Positions 17,957-27,191 of a stretch of 64,000 nucleotides of DNA are shown here, piece after piece; the first letter of the stretch is position 1, and each line of letters opens with the position of its first letter. Under the pieces are notes generated by a model. That model saw only the letters and a list, made by a program, of their open reading frames with translations, ran no database searches and was not told the origin of the DNA. A program made the translations under genes and the position numbers. Location of the stretch: contig JAUZOE010000008.1 of NCBI GenBank assembly GCA_030706605.1, forward strand, positions 62,001 to 126,000. The letters are read 5' to 3'. This DNA comes from Bacteroidota bacterium. GTDB taxonomy: Bacteria > Bacteroidota > Bacteroidia > Chitinophagales > Chitinophagaceae.

Positions 17957-19905
17957 CTTTTGAAGGAGCGAAGGAAAACTTCAGGAATTATCCCCATTAC
18001 TATGAAGTGACTCCGGGTTGTATCGCCATATCCTACGAATATGCATCCGACTGCGAACTGGTTGATTCGAAACTTCGCGCTTGTGTGGGTTTGGGCATGA
18101 CCATTGGTTTTGGATGCTTCGATACCCGGATATTGCGAAACAGATTCGAAGGTTTGGAACAAGGAGCATTGGCTGTGAGCAGTACGGGCGACATGAAAAA
18201 CGGAAAGTTGAACCAACTTACCCGAGAAACTTTGATCTCAGGAAATATTTTTTCAGAATGCGGACTTGGCGGTGGTATAACTCTGGCGGTAGGTGGCACC
18301 CTCCACACGACCATTTCGCACAACTATTTCACAAAATCGGGAAGACCTTATACGATTGATTGTGGCGCGGGAGGGCTTGAAGGCTCAGTAACCGGAGATT
18401 TGGTGATAAAGTACAATCATTTTGACGATGTGCAGCACGATGCCGATGATGCAGGAGTAATTGTCGTGACGGGGATGACCTTCAATTCAAAGATCAGTCA
18501 CAACCTGATTCACGGCGTGCATCGCGGATTTTTCAGCGACAATGTAGCTTTCTGGTTCGACAATATGTCGAGTAACTGGTCGGTAACTGACAATATTTAT
18601 TACGATCTTGAGCAGGGTGCAATGAAAACCCAGGGAACCTACCTGATTGATAACAAGTATGCCGACAATTTCTTAATTGAACCTCCCGTGAATGCTCCGG
18701 AACAAATCATAGTAGCGGCCGATCCCAAATTTGCCTGCTCCAATTTACGAATCACACTGAATGGTAAACCGGTTAAAGGAGTCATACCTACAGGTTCTTT
18801 AGTCAAAGTTTTGGCCGATGTTAGCAATACAGGCAGTTCAGGAGTTGCACCGGTTACTTTATTTGCTGACAGAAAACCATTGGAAAACAAACCTTTTCCG
18901 GTTATCAGAAACAACAGTCGTACTATCGAATTTGATCTGCGACTGAGTGATCCTGGTAAACAAGAAATTTCTATAGGTGAAACAGAACCACAAACAATTG
19001 TCGTGGATGGTGAGAAACCGACTCTGGTGTATGGAAAACTCCATCTTTCTGAAGAGCGCATCCTGGCAGGAGAAACTGTTCGGGTATCAGCAACAGCAAT
19101 CAACATGCGACCTAATGACATTCAGGCAACCGTTAGATTGTATGTCAATGGAAAGGAGACCAAAAGTCAGCCAACAGAATTAAAAGACAAACAGTCAAAG
19201 GATGTTTATTTTGACATAACTCCTAAACTTGGAAATTACAGGGTCAGGATAGGAAACAGTGACGAGGTCGAGCTTAAAGTATTAAAATACAAAGAGCTAA
19301 ACCTGAAAAAAGAAAAATTGTATACCTATGTTTCGCCCAAGGCCAAACCGGCTAATGTGGAGCTGGATCAAAAGGAGAATCGGTACATTGTGAAAGCAAG
19401 CGGCTGGGATTTCTACCATGCCGAAGATGCATACGCAACCGTTTATCTCAAACAACTTACGGGGGATTTCGTTGCTACCGTAAAAATTGCAGCCTTCGGG
19501 AACCGAACCAATCAATGGTTCCGTTCGGGCTTGTTTGTTCGCGACAATATCACCAGGAGTTTCGATGTTGACAGGGGCAGTAAAGGTTCCGTGCTGATGT
19601 TCAGTACGCCAGGACGTGCAGGCATCGGATACGATGAGTTTGGAAATGGGTGCATGCACAAAGCCGCCAGCGAAAACCTTCCCGAAAATACGCCTACACC
19701 CTTATGGATACGGTTAGAGCGGCATGGCGATCGTTTTACAGGCTACATCAGTTTAGACGACAAAAACTGGATCATCAAACGACAAACCAATGAAATAGCG
19801 GGAATCGGGAAAGCGGTAGACCTGGGTCTCGCAGCAGGTTCCCCAGACCAGAAACAATACAAAGTTGTGTTTGAAGATTGGCAGGTAAAAGTAGAAGACC
19901 AATAA
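17878..19905 (+). CDS. Secreted parallel beta-helix protein, C-terminal part (frameshifted gene)
   Basis: Continues the interrupted beta-helix gene; family-like sequence in this frame begins before its nominal start, directly after the poly-A run at 17816-17824. It contains the body of the helix (VRNLRFYGLTFEGA, NRFEGLEQGALAVSSTGD, ITLAVGGTLHTTISHNYF, DDVQHDADDAGVIVVTGMTF), a middle CARDB-like Ig domain (about residues 290-450 of this frame), and a C-terminal concanavalin-like beta-sandwich of the DUF1349 kind (FRSGLFVRDN, LWIRLERHGDRFTGYISLD). The last domain often binds carbohydrate. The gene reads opposite to all its neighbours from 1468 to 43975 and seems richer in G+C than they are, so recent acquisition is possible. 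Enzymatic activity is unproven. Confidence 0.8.
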   Translation: MPQINQLVQLKGDKNHPVRNLRFYGLTFEGAKENFRNYPHYYEVTPGCIAISYEYASDCELVDSKLRACVGLGMTIGFGCFDTRILRNRFEGLEQGALAVSSTGDMKNGKLNQLTRETLISGNIFSECGLGGGITLAVGGTLHTTISHNYFTKSGRPYTIDCGAGGLEGSVTGDLVIKYNHFDDVQHDADDAGVIVVTGMTFNSKISHNLIHGVHRGFFSDNVAFWFDNMSSNWSVTDNIYYDLEQGAMKTQGTYLIDNKYADNFLIEPPVNAPEQIIVAADPKFACSNLRITLNGKPVKGVIPTGSLVKVLADVSNTGSSGVAPVTLFADRKPLENKPFPVIRNNSRTIEFDLRLSDPGKQEISIGETEPQTIVVDGEKPTLVYGKLHLSEERILAGETVRVSATAINMRPNDIQATVRLYVNGKETKSQPTELKDKQSKDVYFDITPKLGNYRVRIGNSDEVELKVLKYKELNLKKEKLYTYVSPKAKPANVELDQKENRYIVKASGWDFYHAEDAYATVYLKQLTGDFVATVKIAAFGNRTNQWFRSGLFVRDNITRSFDVDRGSKGSVLMFSTPGRAGIGYDEFGNGCMHKAASENLPENTPTPLWIRLERHGDRFTGYISLDDKNWIIKRQTNEIAGIGKAVDLGLAAGSPDQKQYKVVFEDWQVKVEDQ

Positions 19906-19998
19906 TTCTGCCTTAATGCAATTGAGACTAAGCTTTCTCTGATCCCATAATTTTAAGGCAAAACTTTTATTCATAATCAACGACAATTGTAACCAAGA

Positions 19999-20032
19999 AA
20001 TAAAGCGAATCATTTCTGATTCGCCTTATTTT
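19999..20032. terminator. Bidirectional terminator between beta-helix gene and susD1
   Basis: GCGAATCA (20005-20012) and TGATTCGC (20017-20024) make a perfect stem with a TTTC loop. T-rich sequence follows on both sides, so it can end both converging transcripts. Confidence 0.8.
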
Positions 20033-20051
20033 GTATTCTTAATTTACTGCA

Positions 20052-21710
20052 TTACTGTAAGAGCCACATTTTTGAATATTGGTCATCAACCTGTGGTGAT
20101 AAGCCCTGAACACCTAAATTATATGCATCTACGTTCTGTCCAAGTTCATTACCAGGGTAACGGTAACGCAAAGGGAATTGATAATTACTTAAAAGGCCAT
20201 TATTGAACATATCAGGAAGTTTAGTTCTTCTTAAATCCAGGTAAGCTTCAGCGGAAACGAAGAAAAGTCCAAGCCATTTTTGGTCAGCAATTTGTGCTAA
20301 CTGACCTGCCTGATCACCTGGTAAGGCAATGCTTGATTGAGCAAGATAAGTATTAATATCAGCATCTGATACTCCCCACCGTTTCATAGAAAACCTAATC
20401 CCATTACGATAGTAAGTATCTGCACTTCCACTAATCATCCCTTTTGCAGCTGCTTCCGCAAGAATAAACTGCACCTCATCGCTTTGCATAATCATCGCCT
20501 TTAGTAAAGGGTGACTATTTTGCCTGAACAATTGGGAAAACTTAGATACTTTAAAATTACCATAGGCTCCTCCGGCAGCAGTATTATAATGGCCATTACC
20601 ATTTTTATAATCACCAAACATTCCGGCTTCAAAACCTACATATAATTTATTAGAATCCAACAAAATATCCGGGGTAGCATATTGTGCAATTTCAGGATTT
20701 GAACGATCAATATATTCCCATGTCGAAGTATAGGTAAATCCATTTGGATCAGTAGTATTAACAGTAACTCCGTCCATAGCCGGATTGCTTGTCCATGGAT
20801 CTTCAACAGGGGCTATCCAAACTTGTAGCCTGGGATCATTCAGTCTCGTTAATTCATCAACAAGAGTTTTACAAGGCCTTCTTCTATCAAATTCACTACC
20901 GAAATTATCATTTATGGTGCCACCCTGCCAGGAATTAGCAGCCGTTGATCCTATATAAGAAATAGACACATTATCATCAGCCGTGCTAAAAACGGGAGTA
21001 GCAGAAGGGTTGCTTACGATAGCAGCAATCTGCGCAGCAGCACCTGGCACCTTATTGGATTCACGCATTAATAAACGCAATTTAAGCGAATTAGCAAATT
21101 CCTGCCATTTCAATTTATCACCTTGAAATACAAGGTCATAAGTGGAAGATATAGGTTCCGTACCATTAGCTATCAAGGTATTGGCATCATCCAGTTCTTT
21201 GAGTAATCCTGCATAAATATCTGCCTGCTTGTCATACTTTGGATACAAAATCCCATCCCTTGCCTTAAGAGCTTGTGAATAATACACATCCCCGTAAAAA
21301 TCCGTCATAAAAGAAAAAAGAAGCACCCTGAAAATGGTAAAAATCCCTTTATGTACCATTGATCCTCTCTTGTCAGCAAGCCCGATAGCTCCATCCACTA
21401 ACTTAAGGATATTCATGGCTGAATACATATCATCTATGGGTTGCTTAAAACCTTGATAGGTATTGTCACCGCCCTGGTAATTTCTTTCCATATATTGAAC
21501 AGCACTGGGAAGTCTACTTGTTTCATAGCCCATTCCTTGATAGAAAAGTGCACTTTGCTTAATAACAGATGACAATAGGTAAGGGTCATTTACAGATTCC
21601 ACTGCATTCAACTGCTGCAAGCTATCAGCACTTCTCAATGCGTCTTTACTGCAGGAAGCAACCGTCACCATTAAAACGATTGCGAATACTTTTATTGAAA
21701 ATGATTTCAT
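20052..21710 (-). CDS. SusD/RagB-like outer-membrane glycan-binding lipoprotein
   Basis: A 552-residue surface lipoprotein of the SusD-like_2 (PF12771) type that would sit as a lid on the adjacent SusC channel and bind oligosaccharide. Lipobox VASC with Cys20. The helical TPR scaffold is recognisable from segments such as YQGFKQPIDDMYSAMNILK, KLKWQEFANSLKLRLLMRES and EVQFILAEAAAKG, ending with QKWLGLFFVSAEAYLDLRRT, where the WIA/AYxDWRRT-like motif is characteristic. Last gene of the fecR-susC-susD module, 31 bp behind susC. It differs strongly from the second SusD in this window, which suggests a different ligand. Confidence 0.93.
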   Translation of the reverse strand: MKSFSIKVFAIVLMVTVASCSKDALRSADSLQQLNAVESVNDPYLLSSVIKQSALFYQGMGYETSRLPSAVQYMERNYQGGDNTYQGFKQPIDDMYSAMNILKLVDGAIGLADKRGSMVHKGIFTIFRVLLFSFMTDFYGDVYYSQALKARDGILYPKYDKQADIYAGLLKELDDANTLIANGTEPISSTYDLVFQGDKLKWQEFANSLKLRLLMRESNKVPGAAAQIAAIVSNPSATPVFSTADDNVSISYIGSTAANSWQGGTINDNFGSEFDRRRPCKTLVDELTRLNDPRLQVWIAPVEDPWTSNPAMDGVTVNTTDPNGFTYTSTWEYIDRSNPEIAQYATPDILLDSNKLYVGFEAGMFGDYKNGNGHYNTAAGGAYGNFKVSKFSQLFRQNSHPLLKAMIMQSDEVQFILAEAAAKGMISGSADTYYRNGIRFSMKRWGVSDADINTYLAQSSIALPGDQAGQLAQIADQKWLGLFFVSAEAYLDLRRTKLPDMFNNGLLSNYQFPLRYRYPGNELGQNVDAYNLGVQGLSPQVDDQYSKMWLLQ

Positions 21711-21741
21711 AATATTTTATTTTTATAATTAATACTACAGA

Positions 21742-24700
21742 TTAAAAATTGACTCCCAGTTTTAACCCGTAAGAACGTATGCTTGGTAAGGTAGCACGAA
21801 GAATACCCTGGTTGGTACCTACCCCACTAAATGCAGATTCTGGATCTTCATGACGCCCTGATTTATTCCATTGGAAAACATTTCTGCCGATTAATGAAAT
21901 AGTCAAATTATTCAACTTATACTTGCTCGTTAATTTATCAGGTATAGTATAAGCAATTGAAATTTCCCGCATTTTAAAATTGGTTGCATCATACGTCCGT
22001 GTAGAAGAAAAATTCCATATCACATCTCCATAACTGTTGTAAGGGTACTGGTAAAAAGTATTATTGGGGTCTGCACCATTTACAATATAATCAGCATCAG
22101 TAGCATTAGCAGGATCACCTGTATAATTCGGATTAAGGAATACACCCTTTGCATAACTGGCATCATTTGTCTGATCAGTACGTTGACCATCGTTATTACT
22201 ATTAATAACAGCATACATACTGGACCCTGCAGCAGGCCATGGTAAACCACCGTGTGCTGCATCGCGCCCACCCTGCCAATATGGATTATTAGGACCGGAA
22301 CCAAAAGTAGTTGGTAATCGTCCATCAGATTCGGCATACTGCTGATTAACAGAAATATAATGTCCCCCTTTACGGAAACTACCAACCAAATTCAATGAAA
22401 ATTGTTTGTACCTCAAAGTAGTATTGAGCCCCAGGATATAGTCAGGATTGAAGTTGGCTAACTGCTTACGGTCCTGATTATTAGGACTATTCTGGAATTC
22501 ACCGCCTTCACCATCTAATAATGGCATTCCTGCATATTTTCCGGTTTTCACCCTCAGGATCGGATTTTGTTCATAAATATTTCCGATTTCTTCTCCTTTT
22601 GCAATTTTGACAACTGTTTTTCCATCATAGTTAGCAAATATATACCCGGCTGGAGCAAATTGTGGAGACAATCTGGTAATGGTTGCTTTATAATGTGTAA
22701 AACTGGCAGAGATATCCCAGTTCCAGTCTTTAGACCTTAAAGGGGTTAAGGTTAATCCCCACTCATAACCCTTACTGCGTACATCACCGATATTGGTTAA
22801 TAAACCAGTATATCCCGTTCCTGGAACCAATGGAATATTGTCAAGCTGATTTTTTTGATCTTTTATAAAATAAGTAAAATCAAACTTAATTCTGTTTTTA
22901 AGCATCCAAATATCCACCCCAGCTTCTTGTGTGATTGAATGCTCAGGTTTTATGTTTGGATCAACCAAAGATGCATTAATAACTACGGTTTTAGCTGCAC
23001 CCCAATCGCTTGATTCATAAGAATAAGTATCAATAGACCTCCTTCTAAGCAAGCCATTTCCCACATCAGCAACAGCCAGTCTGGCTTTCACAAGATTAAA
23101 CACTTCCGGAAGTTGAAATGTCTGTGAAGCAATCCAACTTAATGAAGATGATGGATAGAAATAATGAATTTTTTCTTCAGGCAAAACTCCCTTCCAATCA
23201 TTACGACCTGTAACATCCAAATATATCTGATCGTTATACCCTACTGTGGCAAGACCATAAGCACTAAATCCCTGGCTAATACTATATGGAGTGCTACCAG
23301 TAATCGTTAATGTGCCTGGTGCAGCATTGGCAAGAGTAAATAAGGCCGGAGAACTCAGATCTCCTGCTGAAGCTTCCAAACTACTGGAATTAGAATAGGA
23401 ATAATTTCCTCCAACTGAAGCTGATAAGGATATTTTTCCAAAATTATTATGATAGGTAAGAATGGCATCAGAATTAGCCTGAAGACTACTGTTATTACCA
23501 CTAACAAATTGCCCGTACTTATCCCTTCTGGCTCCCCATGATTTTCTTAATTCATAGTTCTCTTTTACATTTTCTACCCCTGTACGCAGTAGCAATGATA
23601 AAGTTTTTGAAAAATTCCAGTCTAATTGCAACTTACCGAAATAATTATCGCGGCTAAACCGATGAAGATTTTCGTAAGTGGTATACCATGGATTATCTTC
23701 AGCTACATCAACTCCATTTGTTTTCATGATAGCTCCATTTTGCAAAACTCCTTCAAATCCTCTCAGCCAATAATTATGCATCTCTGAAAGCCGTTGTAGA
23801 TTAATGGGGAAATTGAATAAAAGTTCGTTCAATACACCATTTGATCCAGCGCTGTTTGCTTTATTCGGCGAATAGCTGCGCAAGTAACTTGCACTGGCAG
23901 TAATTCTTATATTCTTATTTAATTTATATTCTGTATTTAAATTAATTGACTTTTGATTTGTTTTTGTATTCGGCATCACCCCTATATTATCCATATTGGA
24001 CATTGATAAACGGAAAGATCCTTTATCATAATTACCAAAAACGCTTACACTATTGGAAATGGTACTACCATTTTGCAGATAGGCTTTTACCCTGTCTTCA
24101 CCAGAGGAATACTGTGGACCGGTCTTCCATTGTTGAGCTTTCACATCCCAATAATCCGCAGAAAAAGTCCCGTCAAGTGGTGGGCCCCATGTATCTGTAT
24201 TATCATATTGCCATTCATAGGATCTTTCTCCCTGTCCATATAGCTGTTGCTCAGTAAAAAACTGGTATGCTTGATCAACAAGTGCTGAACTGGTATAGGA
24301 AACACCAAGTCCTCGTTGCCCCCCTCTACCGGATTTAGTAGTAATCATTACTACACCATTACCACCTTGTGCACCATATAAAGCACCTGCACTTCCTCCT
24401 TTTAAAATAGTAACTGAGGCAATATCTTCAGGATTTAATTGTGAAAGTATATTTCCAAAATCAACACCGTCTTTAGAAGTAAAAGTTTGAGTACCAACTG
24501 GGATACCATCGATCACATATAATGGCTGAGACCTTGCTGAAACATCAGAACCACTTGCTATTGAAGGCATTGTTGTAGTTCCGCGTATGTTTACCAAAAC
24601 AGAAGATGTAGGATCACTACTAAGATTCGTCAAATTTACTCCGCTCACCTTGCCATCTAATGCTTTCAAAACATTGGGATTAGAAGCCTTAACTAAATCT

Positions 24701-25419
24701 TCTGAATTCACTTCACTTACCGAATACCCCAGTGACTTCTTTTCCCTGGAAATACCTAAGGCTGTTACCACAATTTCATTTAAAGCGGATACATTAGGGT
24801 TTAGAGTGATGTCAATATTAGTCCTTCCTCTCACAGGTACCGTAACTGTTTTATAGCCGACATAGCTAAAACTTAATACCGCATTTGGTGCTGCTGAAAT
24901 CGAAAAATTTCCCTGGTTATCTGTACTAACCCCTTCATTTTCCCCCACTATTGTAACAGAAACTCCGGCCAGAGGAAGCCCCTTTTCATCTCTTACTCTT
25001 CCTTTAACCTCTAAAAGGGCAATTGGTGGTGGCGCACTCTCGGAAATCGTCTCGCTTTTTTCCTTTTTAATTGTTATTGCATTATCTGTAATACTAAAGT
25101 TTAATGGCTGATCTTTGAAACATAAAGCAAGCACCTGCTCAACAGTTGCATCTTTTACATTGATATCAAATTTTTTCGCCTGTTGCAATAATTCATCCTG
25201 GTAAAAAAATTGATATCCAGTTTTCTGATGGATTTCTTTAAACACTTTACCTAGTGTCGTGTTATGCTGTTTTATGGAAATATTTTGCGCATTTCCTTTA
25301 GCACTTACCTGTAAGCATGTTGCAATTAATAAAACAACTGTTAACTTCATGACATACATTGTTTTGGTGAATATTACCTTTCCCGAACTACGGTACAGTA
25401 ATGAATGAGTTTTTTTCAT
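21742..25419 (-). CDS. SusC/RagA TonB-linked outer-membrane channel with STN signalling domain
   Basis: Start chosen at the ATG 25417-25419, matching the second copy; a TTG four codons earlier also exists. The 1225-residue protein has a long signal region (cleavage after about residue 45, GNAQ), an STN domain (about 50-110, KVFKEIHQKTGYQFFYQDEL), a carboxypeptidase-regulatory-like domain (about 130-210, GVSTDNQGNFSI), a plug domain with the SusC markers IVVTALGISREKKSLGY and GGSAGALYGAQGGNGVVMIT, and a TonB beta-barrel to the end. It imports oligosaccharide captured by SusD using TonB energy; the STN domain should signal to the FecR anti-sigma factor encoded just upstream. The first ~220 residues are almost the same as in the second SusC; the rest is divergent. 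Confidence 0.95.
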   Translation of the reverse strand: MKKTHSLLYRSSGKVIFTKTMYVMKLTVVLLIATCLQVSAKGNAQNISIKQHNTTLGKVFKEIHQKTGYQFFYQDELLQQAKKFDINVKDATVEQVLALCFKDQPLNFSITDNAITIKKEKSETISESAPPPIALLEVKGRVRDEKGLPLAGVSVTIVGENEGVSTDNQGNFSISAAPNAVLSFSYVGYKTVTVPVRGRTNIDITLNPNVSALNEIVVTALGISREKKSLGYSVSEVNSEDLVKASNPNVLKALDGKVSGVNLTNLSSDPTSSVLVNIRGTTTMPSIASGSDVSARSQPLYVIDGIPVGTQTFTSKDGVDFGNILSQLNPEDIASVTILKGGSAGALYGAQGGNGVVMITTKSGRGGQRGLGVSYTSSALVDQAYQFFTEQQLYGQGERSYEWQYDNTDTWGPPLDGTFSADYWDVKAQQWKTGPQYSSGEDRVKAYLQNGSTISNSVSVFGNYDKGSFRLSMSNMDNIGVMPNTKTNQKSINLNTEYKLNKNIRITASASYLRSYSPNKANSAGSNGVLNELLFNFPINLQRLSEMHNYWLRGFEGVLQNGAIMKTNGVDVAEDNPWYTTYENLHRFSRDNYFGKLQLDWNFSKTLSLLLRTGVENVKENYELRKSWGARRDKYGQFVSGNNSSLQANSDAILTYHNNFGKISLSASVGGNYSYSNSSSLEASAGDLSSPALFTLANAAPGTLTITGSTPYSISQGFSAYGLATVGYNDQIYLDVTGRNDWKGVLPEEKIHYFYPSSSLSWIASQTFQLPEVFNLVKARLAVADVGNGLLRRRSIDTYSYESSDWGAAKTVVINASLVDPNIKPEHSITQEAGVDIWMLKNRIKFDFTYFIKDQKNQLDNIPLVPGTGYTGLLTNIGDVRSKGYEWGLTLTPLRSKDWNWDISASFTHYKATITRLSPQFAPAGYIFANYDGKTVVKIAKGEEIGNIYEQNPILRVKTGKYAGMPLLDGEGGEFQNSPNNQDRKQLANFNPDYILGLNTTLRYKQFSLNLVGSFRKGGHYISVNQQYAESDGRLPTTFGSGPNNPYWQGGRDAAHGGLPWPAAGSSMYAVINSNNDGQRTDQTNDASYAKGVFLNPNYTGDPANATDADYIVNGADPNNTFYQYPYNSYGDVIWNFSSTRTYDATNFKMREISIAYTIPDKLTSKYKLNNLTISLIGRNVFQWNKSGRHEDPESAFSGVGTNQGILRATLPSIRSYGLKLGVNF

Positions 25420-25487
25420 ACTTTTATACAATTTGGTTTAAACGTTAAGTGATAATTCTCAAATTATGGATTAAACCAAAATACTTA

Positions 25488-25521
25488 CCAGGAGCGCGCC
25501 AAACGTTCCTGGTTTTTTTTT
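25488..25521 (+). terminator. Hairpin plus U-run antisense to susC1 leader
   Basis: CCAGGAGCG (25488-25496) pairs with CGTTCCTGG (25504-25512) over a 7-base loop and is followed by nine T on the plus strand. The one imperfect pair is G-U in a plus-strand RNA but A-C in a minus-strand RNA, so the structure favours a transcript antisense to susC1. A perfect copy occurs at 42576-42608. Confidence 0.6.
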
Positions 25522-25613
25522 GGAAACCCCTGAAACTTTTATAAAAAACTGTTTATTTTCATCATGTTTTTAAATTTTGATATAAAAAATTAAATGAACC
25601 TTAAATAGAATTA

Positions 25614-26810
25614 TTAAGATAACACTACCACTTTCCTTCCTTCAATTTTAAAGCGAACCCCACCAGCCTCCATTATCTTCAACACTTGCGAAATATCATT
25701 TTCTCTACTTACCATACCGGTATAATGACCTACAGGAACTCTACCTTCATATACAATGTCAACATTGTACCATCTCGAAATTTGTCTCATTACTTGTCCT
25801 ATGTCATAAGCATTAAATTGAAACCAACCATTTTTCCATGCCATCACTTCATCTATTGAAGCATCAACTACTTTAATATCACCGGTTTTATTGACTATTG
25901 ATTGCTGGCCGGGAACTAACATTTTAGACAAAGAACCCTTAGTGACTTTGAGTGAACCTTCCAAAAGTGTTGTATTTATTGAACTTTCATCATCATATGC
26001 CATTATATCAAAGTGAGTTCCGAATACCTGGACTTCCATATCATTCGCCTTTATTTTAAAAGGCATTGCCGGATTCTTGGCCACTTCAAAATAGGTTTCA
26101 CCGGTTACCGTTACATTTCGTTCTTTCCCTTCGAATACGGTAGGAAAGCGTATAGAGGAAGAGGCATTGAGCCAAACCTTAGTTCCATCCGGAAGCACTA
26201 ACTGGTATTTTCCGCCACGGGGCGTGGAAAGAGTATTATATACAACTGGCTGATCTTTCTTTTTATTACCATCATTATAGGCTATTGTAGCTGCATTCAA
26301 CTTCATCACTTTTGCGTTGCCCTGCTTTGTTAAAGTACCCTGTTGAGTAGAATCCAGTATAATACTGGAGCCATCTGACAATGTTAGCACTGCTTTATTC
26401 CCTCCAGGCACGATAACCTTCTTAGACACTTTTTTTAATTGAGCAATTTCAACCTTGGGCTGCCCGGAATTTAACCAAAAATATATACCCGTAACGCCAA
26501 AGAAAAGTATCGCCGCTGCTGCCAAAATGCGCAACCATTTAGTATTTGAGCGCTTATAATTCATGATCACCGGGCCAGAAGAGTGCATGTTGTCTTTACC
26601 CAATATTTGAGTGACCATCTCTTCTGCCTGGTCATTAGTAAATTGATTGCTTTGGCTTTTAAATTGTAGCCAGGATTGAGATAATAAATATTTTATGTGC
26701 TCATCGTTTTCAGCAAGAATCAATAATTCCATTAATTCTTCCCGCTCATCTTTTGTGGCAACTTTATTAAAATATGCCTTGAATAAATAAGTCAGTCTTG
26801 ATTTGTTCAT
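25614..26810 (-). CDS. FecR-family anti-sigma / transmembrane sensor, copy 1
   Basis: A 398-residue inner-membrane protein: cytoplasmic N-terminal region that would hold an ECF sigma factor (1-90), one transmembrane helix (about 93-113), the periplasmic FecR domain (about 193-291, STPRGGKYQLVLPDGTKVWL and VTGETYFEVAKN), and the C-terminal DUF4974 domain that contacts the STN domain of SusC (about 325-398, ISRWYNVDIVYEG). It should relay substrate binding at SusC to gene expression. The expected ECF sigma gene is not next to it: the upstream neighbour is the end of the heme lipoprotein operon and a terminator. It is about 90% identical by eye to the second FecR, most divergent between residues 70 and 130. 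Confidence 0.93.
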   Translation of the reverse strand: MNKSRLTYLFKAYFNKVATKDEREELMELLILAENDEHIKYLLSQSWLQFKSQSNQFTNDQAEEMVTQILGKDNMHSSGPVIMNYKRSNTKWLRILAAAAILFFGVTGIYFWLNSGQPKVEIAQLKKVSKKVIVPGGNKAVLTLSDGSSIILDSTQQGTLTKQGNAKVMKLNAATIAYNDGNKKKDQPVVYNTLSTPRGGKYQLVLPDGTKVWLNASSSIRFPTVFEGKERNVTVTGETYFEVAKNPAMPFKIKANDMEVQVFGTHFDIMAYDDESSINTTLLEGSLKVTKGSLSKMLVPGQQSIVNKTGDIKVVDASIDEVMAWKNGWFQFNAYDIGQVMRQISRWYNVDIVYEGRVPVGHYTGMVSRENDISQVLKIMEAGGVRFKIEGRKVVVLS

Positions 26811-26868
26811 AGCAATACCTCCAAAAAGTTAAGTTTTAGAATATCTTTTTTGAGCACCTCTACGTCCA

Positions 26869-26916
26869 CTATTAACATAAAGATAACAAAAATAAAGAAA
26901 ACGAGGTATTGAAATT
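26869..26916 (-). promoter_or_regulatory. Conserved upstream block of fecR1
   Basis: About 48 bp closely resembles 44036-44081 upstream of fecR2, at the same distance (about 60 bp) from each ATG. In this copy the minus strand includes TATTTTTG (26887-26894), a match to the -7 consensus; in the second copy one consensus base differs. Probably the fecR promoter. Confidence 0.5.
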
Positions 26917-27135
26917 TGAATAATTTTTGCTAATGGTATAAATTACTGTTTGCAAGGGATAAGAAAGGGTTTTGCCTTTTTAAAATTGTCATGTATTATA
27001 TATTTTACAAGAAATATGCAACGAGATGAAAATTTACCAGTGGAATTTAGCTAATATCTTTAATACTGTTAGTTTAATCATAAAAAATATCGGATAACTT
27101 GTGAGTATAGATTTGGCAGAAAGAAGATTACAAAA

Positions 27136-27169
27136 AAGACCAGGAAGAAGTTTTTCTTCCTGGTCTTTA
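27136..27169 (-). terminator. Intrinsic terminator of the GH28-to-heme-lipoprotein operon
   Basis: A perfect 15-bp stem, 27136-27150 with 27155-27169 (core AAAGACCAGGAAGAA), with a 4-base loop and a run of T in minus orientation, ending the transcript that leaves the heme lipoprotein gene. Confidence 0.9.
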
Positions 27170-27191
27170 ATTTTTATCATCCAATATTCTA

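Larger units (their letters stand above)
24744..26810. repeat. Duplicated fecR / susC-5' block, copy 1
   Basis: The fecR gene, the intergenic hairpin and about the first 220 codons of susC are near-identical to 41811-43975. Similarity falls off sharply in the plug and barrel. Boundaries are approximate, judged by eye. Confidence 0.7.
26811..27191. other. 381-bp gap before fecR1
   Basis: It contains the terminator of the upstream minus-strand operon (27136-27169) and a conserved fecR promoter block (26869-26916). No sigma factor gene or other reading frame of coding character is present. Confidence 0.6.

Noticed and set aside
25432-25487. Antisense-RNA promoter before the susC1 hairpin
   Set aside because: TACAATTTG has three bases between TA and TTTG instead of two and is not preserved in the second copy, so it was not listed as a promoter.
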